Positions 46,800-57,104 of a stretch of 64,000 bases of DNA are shown here, piece by piece; within the stretch, counting starts at the first letter, position 1; the number at the start of each line of letters is the position of its first letter. The notes beneath the pieces were generated by a model. It ran no database searches. It was not told the origin of the DNA and saw only the letters and a program-made list of their open reading frames with translations. The stretch comes from Sclerodactyla briareus (taxonomy: Eukaryota > Echinodermata > Holothuroidea > Dendrochirotida > Sclerodactylidae): contig JAODTK010001554.1 of the NCBI GenBank assembly GCA_026419785.1, forward strand, positions 558,001-622,000. Direction: 5' to 3'. The position numbers and the translations under genes are program-made.

Positions 46800-48300
46800 A
46801 AGGCGACAACCTCCCTCTTCGGTACTGACAAATTGAAGTCGGCTGTATTGGCTATTCGCCTGCAAAGGGTAGTAAGGTCATCACTCACATGGATTCGTGG
46901 TGGTGATCCCAATAATTGTTGCATGTTTTGCTCAGAGGCGTAGGTCACCTGGTGGCCCAGGTTATCACATGGAGAGCATTCCTGGCTGGCAAGAGTCGGG
47001 CATGGTATTCCACAATGGGGGGATCACTGGTCAAATGTACATTAAGTGATGGTTTAGGTCCGGTAAAGAAAATTCCTGGCACGATGGTGAGCGGTTGGGC
47101 CGTGTATCACTTGGCAGCGTCATGGTCCAGATAGTAAGCGGTTGACTCACGCTGTCCCATTGGGAGCATTCCCGGTTATATGGGAAAGGGGGCCATAATC
47201 CAGGAAGCCCCGTCTCTGGCCTCAGGAACTTGCAACCGGATGGGGGTCTGGTCAGGGGAAGGCGAGGTGAACAGCTGTGCAGGCAGGAATGGTTTTAAAA
47301 GAAATTTTGTGTTCCAATATTTTAGAGAGGACCATACAAGGTGGCCACTACAGAGGGCGATTGAGGCATCTCGTGATCAAGCTACGGTCAAAAAGTATCA
47401 AGAGCGTTTTGGCGAGGGAGGTATGGTTAACGGAAGAGGCGCCCGACCCTACCCGCCGAAATGAGGATATTTCAAGGTACCTGGTGACGTTGTACGTTGT
47501 CTTGCCGTGAAAATCCCCTTTCTCAAAAATCGAGGCACGCTTTCAACAGCCGAAATGTATCACGACTGTTGTAGTCCCGGTGTAGTCGAGAACCCATGTA
47601 ATCGGCCGTATCTCCGCTGTCTAGTGGAGGTGTTGAAGCGTTTGCTCGCGAAGCCAATTAGTGAAAATGGATCCAGTAAAATCCAGATTGCTTTGCAGGA
47701 TTGTGAGAAGTATGGCCGAGCCGAACCTATGAAGATTCGATTGGTGGCTTCCTGGTTTACTTGCATTTGCTGCCTCTACGTAATGACGAGGGGTTAATAT
47801 CGCGAGGCGATGTGCCCCCCCCCCCCCCCCCCCCCACCACAATTTTGCCCCGGGTTCGTAAGGATTTTTATAGTAAAAGTAAAAACGACAATACAGGGGA
47901 GGGATCTTGGTTGTGGTGGGATGAAAGCTCAGTCTAGTGCACAGTTAGGATGTATTATATGGAGTTGGCTGGTTCAGCGCACTCATCAATGTTTTTATTC
48001 GCCCAACTTCAGGTTTCTTCAAGACCATACAGGTGTACACGTTGCGACAGGCCAATATAAATCAAGGTGCAGAGAAGTCTTCAAAGAGGCCTTACTTGTA
48101 TAGGCGAAGACAACACTAGGTTCGGTTTGCAAGTCTTAGGTCGGGAGGAGCATCAGCTGCCGCAAATTTTGGGGTACCGGACAGACTGTTCAAGCGTCAT
48201 GGCCGGTGGAAGTCAGACAGAGTCCGCACAAGGACGGCTAGTTCAGGCTCAGTTCCAAAACCCAGCTCAAGGTGTCGTCAGTTCAGTTTAGGGCTTGGAA
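46800..48300 (+). pseudogene. DIRS tyrosine recombinase (YR) remnant
   Basis: The integrating enzyme of DIRS elements. Seen in order are DQATVKKYQERF (about 47,380-47,415) in the core-binding part, NPCNRPYLRCLVEVLKRLLAKPIS (47,590-47,665), a C-run break (47,815-47,835), and SGGASAAANFGVPDRLFKRH followed by GRWKSD (48,142-48,217). The last block gives the catalytic Arg (48,139-48,141), His (48,198-48,200) and Arg (48,204-48,206). KDG follows in another frame (48,230-48,238). The next codon, where the tyrosine is expected, reads TAG (48,239-48,241). Confidence 0.8.
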
Positions 48301-48400
48301 AAGTGATTGGTTCTGTCATTGAGTTTGTTGCATTGTGTGGAGGCCAGTATAGTATACGTCAATAAAGGTTTACCTGAACCCATAATGTTTTACCCTGTTC

Positions 48401-49199
48401 TTGTGAACCGATTTTGAAGGGGGGTGCAGGAAACGGCGGACGTACGCGGGGTTCCTGGCTGAAGAGCGAGGTACCATGTGATCATTTTATGTGTGTATCG
48501 TCAGTCCGAGTAAGTAATAAGTAGGCGCTAGGAATTGTTGATTCCGTTGAGCCTGCGAATTAGGAAATAGACAAAACTTTTCCTGTTTGCGCGAGAGGAG
48601 GACTAATGAACAATGAAATGAAAGGAAATGAGTTTTGTACAGTATGGGAAATGACCGAAGTTTATTTTGAACCTCCTTGCAGTCCTGGTTGTGGAATTGA
48701 TTTGTGGTGAGATAGTGTACAAGTTTGCAGCAATTACCGATTTGGATAGTCGTAGTTGCAGCGAGGCTTGTTTGAGAATGACCCTTACAGTTAAGACGAG
48801 TGTCTTGTCCGACAGGGGGAAGGGCAGTGGAGGGACTGGGATTTCAGTCCTTTGGTACAGCATGTTTCAGGTTAGGTGGTAGTTGGATAAATGGTGACGA
48901 TACCTGACCCGTTTCGGAAAGGCGTCGGAGTAGAATTTGAAAGTCTCAGAAATATCCCCATGGGTGTAGCAAGGTTGGATCAATGATAATGCCAAACAGT
49001 GAAAATATTCGTAGACAAGAGCACAAAAACCTGTTAAAACAACAATGCTACGTAACGATAATCGCAAAATTGCGATGGAGCCAGGAAAAATGAATGAAAC
49101 AGACGATAAAGTTGGATGCAATAGCTTTCGGACATATTAGTCCTTGTCAGTGCAGTGATCACGGAAGTGATAACTCGACGACGCGTATAGAGATGAACA
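48401..49199. other. Unassigned flank of the DIRS element
   Basis: The right terminus of the DIRS element should lie here. I found no inverted copy of the left flank. No gene recognised. Confidence 0.35.
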
Positions 49200-49510
49200 A
49201 CGCCAGATCGAGGGACCGAGGCCCTCCTGCGGGCTGGCAGAGTGGATTGTTCCAGTTTCTGAAAGGGGAGCGGAGGGAAGGAAGGGGGGGGGGGACCGGG
49301 AATAGAGACCGAGGGAAGAGAAGAAGAGGGAATAGTAGAACTGGTGGGAGGAAAGACGAGGGAGTACGGAGGGGCAATTTGGATCGGCAAGTAGATGTGA
49401 GAGAGATATTATGGTATTTCAATTTAGTATTAATTTCTATTTTGGATTATTCATTTTTTAGATTGGAGGGAGGAGGGAAGAAAGGAAGGAAGAAGGGGGG
49501 GAACTGGTGC
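49200..49510 (+). repeat. Purine-rich (polyG/A) tract
   Basis: The plus strand is largely G and A between 49,258 and 49,375 and again at 49,460-49,502, with G-runs at 49,286-49,295 and 49,496-49,502. The ORF at 49,094-49,552 owes its length to this composition and is not called. Confidence 0.6.
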
Positions 49511-49989
49511 TGCGCTCACCCAATAAGAGGGGCTGTGGGGGGGGCCCTCTGACCGTACTGTTGGCGAAGAGTATAACACACAAGCACTCTGACCAGCAAC
49601 CCCGCCACACATCCCACAGCCCACCAAAAAAAAAAAAAGATTCTAAGAAACGAAGCGACACCGTATCACCCACATTGCTAAAAGGGGTGTGGCCCAATTC
49701 GGCCACGGGGGAGAGGCGCAAAGGAACAAAGAACGCAAAGTGCGTGTGATTCCTTGCCATATTGTTTGTTGGTACCTTAGTGCTTTCGCGATGTCTTGAT
49801 TGGAAGGTAGGTTTATCAAATTTATTGACGGACAGAACAAGATGAAACCACTATATTTAGTCGCCAGTTACGACTTGTGGGTTCCAGCGCGGGCCTGAAC
49901 CATTGAATGTGGGTAGCCTGGATTTGCGTTTGTGTTCAGTGGTTGTGTGTTAGTCCGGCCGAAAGTCAACGGACAACACATGCATGTTA

Positions 49990-50235
49990 TTATAGTGTCT
50001 GTAAAGAGGTTATAGTTATCCCCTGCAATCGTTTTGCGACAGGTAGGGAATACTTTTTCCTTTCAGTCGCTATTAGGCAGGTAGGGGGAGACTGCCAGGT
50101 CTCGTTATGTTGTCCCCAGCTTGTAGGGGCCCCCGAGGGTAGGTAAGAATGTGGAACACCAAACCTGCGTGTGATATAGTGTCCTGTAGAGGGTTACAAG
50201 GTTTCTCCTTCAGTCGCTCTTATGACAGGTAGGGC
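49990..50235 (+). repeat. Short two-copy direct repeat
   Basis: TAGTGTCTGTAAAGAGGTTA ... TTTCAGTCGCTATTAGGCAGGTAGGG (49,994-50,090) recurs in shortened form at 50,178-50,235 (TAGTGTCCTGTAGAGGGTTA ... TTCAGTCGCTCTTATGACAGGTAGGG). Confidence 0.55.
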
Positions 50236-50265
50236 ATACTGCTTACTGTTATTAATACTATGACC

Positions 50266-50288
50266 TATACTATATATATATATACTAT

Positions 50289-50348
<60 letters not shown>

Positions 50349-50360
50349 TACCTATATATT
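50266..50360. repeat. TA dinucleotide tract
   Basis: Nearly pure TA repeats with single interruptions over about 90 bp. Slippage or cruciform formation is likely here, and assembly may be unreliable. Confidence 0.85.
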
Positions 50361-50796
50361 GATATGAGATAGGATAATCAATTAATTTCTAATTCCTATG
50401 CGAAGAAGTGTATTTACAATAGCACAGCTACATTCCCCGTAATTCCTGATGCGGCAGCTTTTTACTATAGATGCCATTACTATAGATTCCATTTGGATGT
50501 TGAATGTTCTATCCTAAAGAATAACAGAACCCACGATCATAATATATATACTATATATATGAGTTATTGTGTTAAAAGCGTCATGATCTTTCTTTTCCTG
50601 ATATTCCTTTGGTTTATAGATGATATGGATAATCCAATTAACTTTCTAATTCTCTATGCAAAGAATTGTATTACAATAGCAATCTAAATTCCGTAATTCC
50701 TGATGCGGCAGCTTTTTACTACAGTTTCCATTTCGAATTGGGTGTTGAATGTTCTATCCTAAAGACGAACCAGAAAACCACGATTCATTATCATAA
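50361..50796 (+). repeat. ~258-bp period direct repeat, two copies
   Basis: Copy 1 (50,361-50,541) and copy 2 (50,620-50,796) share GATAATC.AATTAA.TTTCTAATTC, the identical GTAATTCCTGATGCGGCAGC, and TTGAATGTTCTATCCTAAAGA. A TA-rich spacer lies between them. The ORF at 50,493-50,687 crosses it and is not supported. Confidence 0.75.
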
Positions 50797-51522
50797 TGAA
50801 GAATTATTTTATCTGAATAACATTACTTTACATCAATTCATTTAATTTTACTGTAAGAAATCCATTTCTTTTTCCCATGCATGACTGATATTAAATTGAA
50901 TGTCATACTAGTAATAAGAATAAAGAACAGGTTTAGCAGGATATGTGTATATTAATATTGTATGGTTTTGTGGTTATGTCTGTATAACAGCGTTTCCTTT
51001 ATTTCCAAATAATTTCATTTATTTTAATTTGGCTTTTTATCCTATAATTCCATTTGATTTTCTCTTTTTACAGTTTGTTTGCCTAAATTAATCCAGATGT
51101 GAAATATGGATCTATTGTGGGAAGGTCTAGTCAAACAAATAACATCAATTTCACTCGATAACTAGTTACTGGAAATGGTATTACATTCGGATAATTATGA
51201 ACCTCTGCCAGGAAAGAGTCCTAACCTGTAATTTCATATTTTCAATGACAACTGATGCATTTAAGTGAGAACAAGAACATATTTTAGGCGCTGGTAAAAA
51301 AGAATCCAGATCCCATTTTCAAAAATTCTGACTATAAGGGGATTATGGCAATATGCATCTCAATTCTATCCTTACAACGACAGACAGGACTGAGCTTGAA
51401 CTGATTCATTATTCACACAAGAACGAGCAATTAGATGTATAGTAATATTTATTTTCCCTTACTCAAAGCACAGCTATATACATGAATCTACACAAAAGAA
51501 AGCCGAGCACTATTACTTGCGG
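50797..51522. other. AT-rich unassigned stretch
   Basis: AT-rich sequence without ORFs, repeats or RNA genes that I can identify. Confidence 0.4.
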
Positions 51523-52661
51523 ACCTAATAGGGGTTGTTCACTGCCCCTTATATGAATGGAGTTTCGTATTGTTTACAATATTGTCAGGTTTGTATGGCC
51601 TATTCCGGGTTAGTCCACTGCCCCTTATTGAGTGGAGATTCGATTAAGATTATGTACAATATGCGCTATGTAGCCTGTCCTGCCTATTAGGGGTATCCAC
51701 ATGCCCCTTATAGGAATGGAGATTCAATAATGATTGCGTGGAAATATGCAGGCTTGCATATACCCTATTAGGGTAGTCGCAACCGCCCTTATATGAATGG
51801 AGATTCAATTAAGATTGTGTTTGCGATCCTCTGTGGCCTATCTGCCTATGGGTAGTCCAACTGCCCCTTATAAGATGAAGATTCAAGATTATTGTGTACA
51901 ATATGCCACCATTTGGCCTATCTCCTATTAGAGGTAGTTCCAACGGCCCCCTATATTAAGGAGATTCATGATGATTGGCGTTTAATATGCAGCTATGTGT
52001 GACCTACTTAGGGTAGTTTCACCTGCCCCCTTATAGGAAGAGATGTGAATGATGATTGCGTGCAATATCATTCTATGTATGGCCTATTGGGATAATTCAA
52101 CTGTCCCTTATAAGAATGAAGTTTCGATGAGGACTGTGTGCAATATGCAGAGGCTATTCATGGCCTATCAGGGTAGCCAACTTCTCTTATAGAATGAAAA
52201 TTCACCATTTTTATTGTGTACAATATGCAAGCTATGTGGCCTGTCTGCCTATTTAGTGATGTTCAACTTGTCCCTTAACGGTAGAAGAATGAAGATTTGA
52301 GATGACTTTGTCAATATGATGCTAATGTATGGCCTACTAGGGGTAGTCCAACTGCCTCTCATAAAATGGAGATTCAATAATGGTTGTGTACATTCAGAGG
52401 CGCTTCATGGCCTATTAGGGGTCGTCCCAACTGACTTATATGAAGGAGATTCGATTAGGATTGTGTGTAATATGGCTATGCATGCACTAGTTTAAAGGTC
52501 GTTCAACTCCCCTAACACGAATGGAGATCGATGATATGTTTGCAATATGCAGGCTATGCATGGCATATTAGGGTTAGTCCAACTTCTCCGTGAAGGATTA
52601 ATTCTAATTGTGCACAGTATGTATGGGCTAGGCTATTAGGGGTAGCCCATTTGCCACTTGT
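51523..52661 (+). repeat. ~79-bp minisatellite, about 15 diverged units
   Basis: Units begin CCTATTAGGGGTAGTCCAACTG, continue CCCCTTATATGAATGGAGATTC and AATGATTGTGTACAATATGC, and end in GGCTATGTATGG. Unit starts were followed near 51,523, 51,600, 51,683, 51,764, 51,844, 51,924, 52,003, 52,083, 52,164, 52,248, 52,333, 52,411, 52,484, 52,563 and 52,632, a mean of about 79 bp. Units vary by substitutions and small indels throughout, so this is not a CRISPR-like array. Confidence 0.85.
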
Positions 52662-53039
52662 CAGTGCTTTCAGTTCTTGATTCAGTATACTCATTATGAA
52701 ATCGTAGGAGCTCGATCTTTAAGAATAAAAAAAATCGTTCTAATTTTCCTGTCTCAAGTTTTTAAAAGGTGCAGGTAAGTATTGGTTCGTTTTCGTTGGA
52801 AAGCAATTAGCATTTCTCTTAAGGCCTGATATTTATACTCAGCTATTTTCAATTAGCAAATTGGGTAGCGAATGCCTAGCCCATATCGGTTCTCTCGCGC
52901 ATTCATTTGTTGTTTTGTCCTCTAACGCATTGCCAGACACACCAGCGTTAAATGTGGAAGCGGTTCCGGGTTTGTCTGGCTCGTTCCTGTCGAGGATCCG
53001 ACTCGACGACCATAATTATATCCCCGCACACAGTAAGTG

Positions 53040-53650
53040 TTCGTGGGTATCAATGGCTTGGGGGTGTAGCCGTCGTCTCCAAGAAACTTAAGGAGTTACG
53101 CATAACTCTTTGAACGCTTTATCCGATCGTCTGAAACTTGCTACACATTTCCGTCCTAACAAAATTCTCGGATGAGTTCAAAGTGGGCGTCGCTGCATGT
53201 TTGCTACCCTCTATTTTGCAGTTTGTGAACGAAAAAATCAAGTTGGTGGTCCGAATTACATGAAAACTTTGTGGGTGGGGGACTCAAAACAATGGTCCCG
53301 CAAACATGACGTGATTTTCAAGGTCACCGAGGTCAATAGTCGTTTTTTTTGGGCGAAAATACAGAGTTTGTCCTATTTTCATGACACTTGAGCTGGGCAA
53401 AATGGGCTTCGAAAATCATGACGGTAATTTCCAGGTCCACCAGAGGGGGTTCAAAAAAATTTTTTTTGCGTTTTTAATCAAATTTTTCTAACTCTGTCAG
53501 ATTCGAACGAACTTTGAGTAATTGTGATCTACAGTTGGTCTTGAACAACAGGTAGGGGCATTTCAAGTCCAGACCAGAGGTCAAATGGACATAAACTTCA
53601 TGTGCAAAGGCCTTTCTTTCTGCGGGATATACCCGTCGCTCGGGCGGTTT
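53040..53650 (+). repeat. Probable dispersed repeat with GGTCA motifs
   Basis: Runs through CTTTGAACGCTTTATCCGATCGTCTGAAACTTGCTA, two related blocks (CATGACGTGATTTTCAAGGTCACCGAGG near 53,307 and CATGACGGTAATTTCCAGGTCCACCAGAGG near 53,418) and an end CGGGATATACCCGTCGCTCGGGCGG (about 53,619-53,646) with inverted GGGATATACCC. The paired blocks suggest ~110-bp internal units. A weakly similar block (GTTCATTTTGAAGTCACCGGAGGTCATGG) lies at about 63,213-63,242. No protein homology. Confidence 0.45.
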
Positions 53651-55336
53651 ACCCGCTGCACATGTCTATTGTAATTAGCCATATTTTTGTGAGTGATGCA
53701 ATATTTAGGAAGGCGAGTACAATCACTCTCAAAGACCGCAGCAGTACTACTATGCCCTATTGACCACGATCATTGTAATAAATGACCTCGGTATTTCAGT
53801 CCGTTAAAAGTGGTGATGGAGAGCCTAGTCGTAATTTTCCGAGATTGCACTTGAAGATGGTTGTGCCATTTCCAAGGCAGCTAATGTCACAAGCTAGGTA
53901 ATCACAGGTTATCTCGTAGCAAATGGTCATTTCAATCGGCTTCTGAAAAATAGCAAAACATGGAAGAATAATAATACAGTTGAACTGTGGCTGAGTGATA
54001 GTATGAACACAAAAGACTTGTCCCCAAGCGCGATTTTCATAAGATTGCCGGAATTGTCTGACCCCTCCCCACCCGGTCTGACTGGACGGCGCAAGAGTCC
54101 ACGTCGACATCTGGATGGTAAATCATCATTAGAATACCAAAAGTACTTTGCAAGTACGGCCAACCATCGTACGAAAACATGTAAGTGTTGTTTGGTGTCT
54201 CGCTAGGCTCACCAAGAATACCTAGTGAATCTACCAGCGACCCGCAATGAATGAAGCTCGCGCAGCCGTATTTCCACCCTGACCTTATGGTCACTCAAGC
54301 ACCGAGAGGCGCCAGGAATTTATCCGATGTGGTTTGAGGGTGGGGTGGGGGGGGGGGGGTTCCTAGACGGGGTACAAAGTCACCAACGGAAGTCAATATC
54401 AGCCTCACGCGTGGCGTGTAGGCCAGCCCACATACATTTTCAACGTATCTTAATAGTTTTATGCTTCGCTCCTTGATGCGTTCTCGATTTCCCCCCGCCA
54501 TTCCCTACGCACCAATTCTGAGCTGGCTCTCATTTCAATTCCGAGAAGCAGACCGGTATGAGTTGGCGAGTGGTTGTTATTCTTCTTCTCACGTGCTCGT
54601 CTCATTAATTTGACCAAACACTCATTCCAAACCGCCTGCCCTGGCCATCATCAGTTTGCCATTCATGTTTGGCCCGACACACATCTTTTCAAACATAAAG
54701 GCTATATACCACCTGCGACACCAACCCTCTTCCCCTGGAGGTCAACCAGGTTATGGTCAGGTTCCGTCCCCTCAGCCTCTTGTTACAATATAGGAGCTCC
54801 TGCACTAGTAATACATTCTTAAGAACTATGGGATATTCAAGTTTCAACCGATCTCCCCTCCTGCAGTAGACACAAAACATCTTTAATATCGAATGTGTCT
54901 TTTATTACGTTAGCCCTTGAAAGGCCAATAGAAGCGAAAATGGATCACTTCAAAACGTACATAAGTATAAAAAATAGCGTGTTTATTAACTGCTAACCCA
55001 AATGGTGTCTTTCTTTTATCATATTGATTGCTCTTGTCCCGGACGTCACATGGAACCAGATAAAGTCCTACGCGTGTCACACACAGTAATTCTGATAATT
55101 CGTTCCTCCATAAAGTGAAACGCAAATATTTTTTCCTCCGAATCCAATGAATACTATGGTTCTATATTTTCCTTGAAAATCCGGTCCCATTCTCTTAAAA
55201 AAAAAAATGTAATTTTGCAACTGATTCCTGTTGACAGGTCGTTCGTCAATTGATAGTCTTCTCAGTTTTCACTGGCTTATCGATGGAAAGTCTTTCGAGA
55301 GTAGGATTTCGCATATATCCACCTGAAAATTCAAGT
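53651..55336. other. Unassigned stretch
   Basis: No gene recognised. A G-run lies at 54,348-54,358 and an A-run at 55,197-55,207. The overlapping ORFs on both strands at 53,796-54,294 are unsupported. Confidence 0.35.
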
Positions 55337-57104
55337 TGAGTCTCAGTTGAAATTTTTTAGCTTAACTTAACTGGACCCCAGTGGACCCAACTGGATTTCA
55401 ACTGGACGTCCAGTTGTTTTCAACAACTGGACTTTAACTTCAAAAACCAGTGCTGAGTATTAAAAGCGGACTTCATATTGACTCACAGGACTCAATGGAT
55501 CTAACATGATTCCAACTGAACCGCAAGTTGGACTCAATTAGGTTTCACCTGGACTATCCCATCTGGAAATGGCAGTTCCACACTGGACGCGATAAGTCCA
55601 GTGTGACTACGCTGGTTTGATTGACTTAAGAGCGGGACTATCCCCCTTAATGGACCTTTCATAATTTGCACTGCTGGGGGAGCTCAGACTAACTATTATA
55701 ACTTGTAATTCCACAGTTCTGCTGACCTCACAGACTGATAGCTGGTTTGATTGACTTAGCGGGACTAGTCCCCTTAATAGGACCTTTCATAATGTGCACT
55801 GCCGGGAGCTCAGACTATTATAACTTGTAATTCCACAGTTCTGCTGAACTCACAGACTGATATGTTGACACATGATTAAGATGATTCCGTGTTCCATTAG
55901 GCTGGATGGTCAAGTTAATGTCCAGTCAAAAATGGTCCTGGACAGATGCATGAACGGTCTAACAAAGTCCCGTTGAACGGTCCTGTCCGGTAATCTGTTG
56001 ATCTAGTTCAGAGGTAAGTCTGTTGTGAATGCTTTCAGAGTCCTGATGAACAACGAATAGTTCCAGTCGTCGGAGGTCCGTGTTAGGATAAACAATCTGG
56101 GGGAACAAGTGAGGTGAGGAGGGGTGGGCATGTCCTTGATCACCCCCCCCCCTCATTCGAGTAGAAACTGTCCTAACTGGGGTATTTTTGTTATGTATTA
56201 AAATGTGTCAAAACGGTCCATTAAATTAGTCCTGTGAACTGGCTTCAGTGATGGAAAATTAAGCTGGTCTAGGGAGTTATGTTTGATTGGTCCTGTAATC
56301 TTTTTAAAAACCGGTACTGTAACAGTCCAGATGATTGAACTGGTCAGTAGGCCAACTCTTCGGGTAATCGTCAGTATGGCAACTCTGGCCGGGTATAGTC
56401 AGAGTAGGGAACTCTTCCAGTATAGTCCAGTTTTGAAACTGGTGCCAGAGAAGTCTAGTTGAACTGGTCAGGAAGTCCAGTTGAACGGTCAGTAAAGTCC
56501 GTTGAACTGTCAGAGGAAGTCTAGTTGGATGGTCCAGTTATGTCCTATACCAACTCATTTGCATATTAACCTGGCTTTAAGATATTTTGTTGATCATTGA
56601 CTTGCGTATGTAATGTTTTCATCAAGATTAGTCGTTATATATCATTAAATGTGTTTTGTCAATGACAATGCCAGTAATTTTAGAAGAAGTGTACTTTCCA
56701 AATTATTTATTTCAAAAATTTTGTTTCATTACAATACGTTTAAATCCATGCCAGTGCCTAATATTAATGTTACAAACAGTAAACTTGGTATTCCATTTAC
56801 AGCTAGTATATAGCCAGTCTATTCCTGGGTGCCTTTATGAATCCCAAATTCTGTGCCACTTCAGCTGGTATATTGGAAGCCAAATGGTTATGAAAAGCCC
56901 ATTTGCAGGCAAGACATTGAACTCTTCTCCCATTCAGAGGCAAAGGAAGTCCAGTTTGGAAAGTCAGTTAGAAAGTCCCGTTGGGTCCCCAGTGAAATTC
57001 AGGAGAAAGGCCCAACTGGACTTGGGCCATAATTCAGAGCAGTCCAGTTGAACTGGTAAGTTGGGTTCCAGTTCAACTGGACTAACTGGAATTTTCAGCT
57101 GAGC
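55337..57104. mobile_element. AACTGG/CCAGTT-rich element with inverted ends (~1.77 kb)
   Basis: The left end has CTCAGTTGAAATTTTTTAGC then TTAACTGGACCCC. The right end, reversed, reads CTCAGCTGAAAATTCCAGTT. Both ends and much of the interior (55,370-55,575, 55,905-56,545, 56,945-57,090) are short repeats around the palindromic core CCAGTTGAACTGG, with a period of roughly 25-30 bp in places. The centre (56,560-56,930) is unrelated. No target duplication was found, so element status is an inference. The 131-codon ORF at 56,656-57,051 has no known motif. Confidence 0.5.
55611..55862 (+). repeat. Tandem duplication of ~125 bp
   Basis: 55,611-55,740 and 55,741-55,862 are adjacent copies starting GCTGGTTTGATTGACTTA and ending CACAGACTGATA. 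They differ by a few indels and substitutions. Confidence 0.85.

Larger units (their letters stand above)
43680..48400 (+). mobile_element. DIRS1-like tyrosine-recombinase retrotransposon, degenerate
   Basis: A single plus-strand element with gag-like, reverse transcriptase, RNase H and tyrosine recombinase domains in DIRS1 order. DIRS elements copy through an RNA intermediate and integrate with a recombinase instead of a DDE integrase. The inner parts are recognisable over about 4 kb, broken by stops, frame changes, a G-run (46,782-46,793) and a 21-base C-run (47,815-47,835). Outer limits are uncertain. I could not demonstrate the inverted terminal repeats, and the left limit is set where unfamiliar flank begins. 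A possible polyadenylation signal AATAAA lies at 48,361. Confidence 0.85.

Noticed and set aside
43680..48620. Inverted terminal repeats of the DIRS element
   Set aside because: I compared both flanks by eye. Only a short direct similarity (CGGGGTT.CTG near 43,682 and 48,449) was seen, which is not enough to call terminal repeats.
49094..49552. 152-codon Arg/Gly-rich ORF, possibly an RNA-binding RGG protein
   Set aside because: Composition comes from a polypurine tract. The arginines and glycines are not in RGG boxes and the antisense frame is equally open.
51523..52661. CRISPR-like array
   Set aside because: Units are contiguous, diverged throughout and have no constant repeat/variable spacer pattern. 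The surroundings are eukaryotic retroelements.
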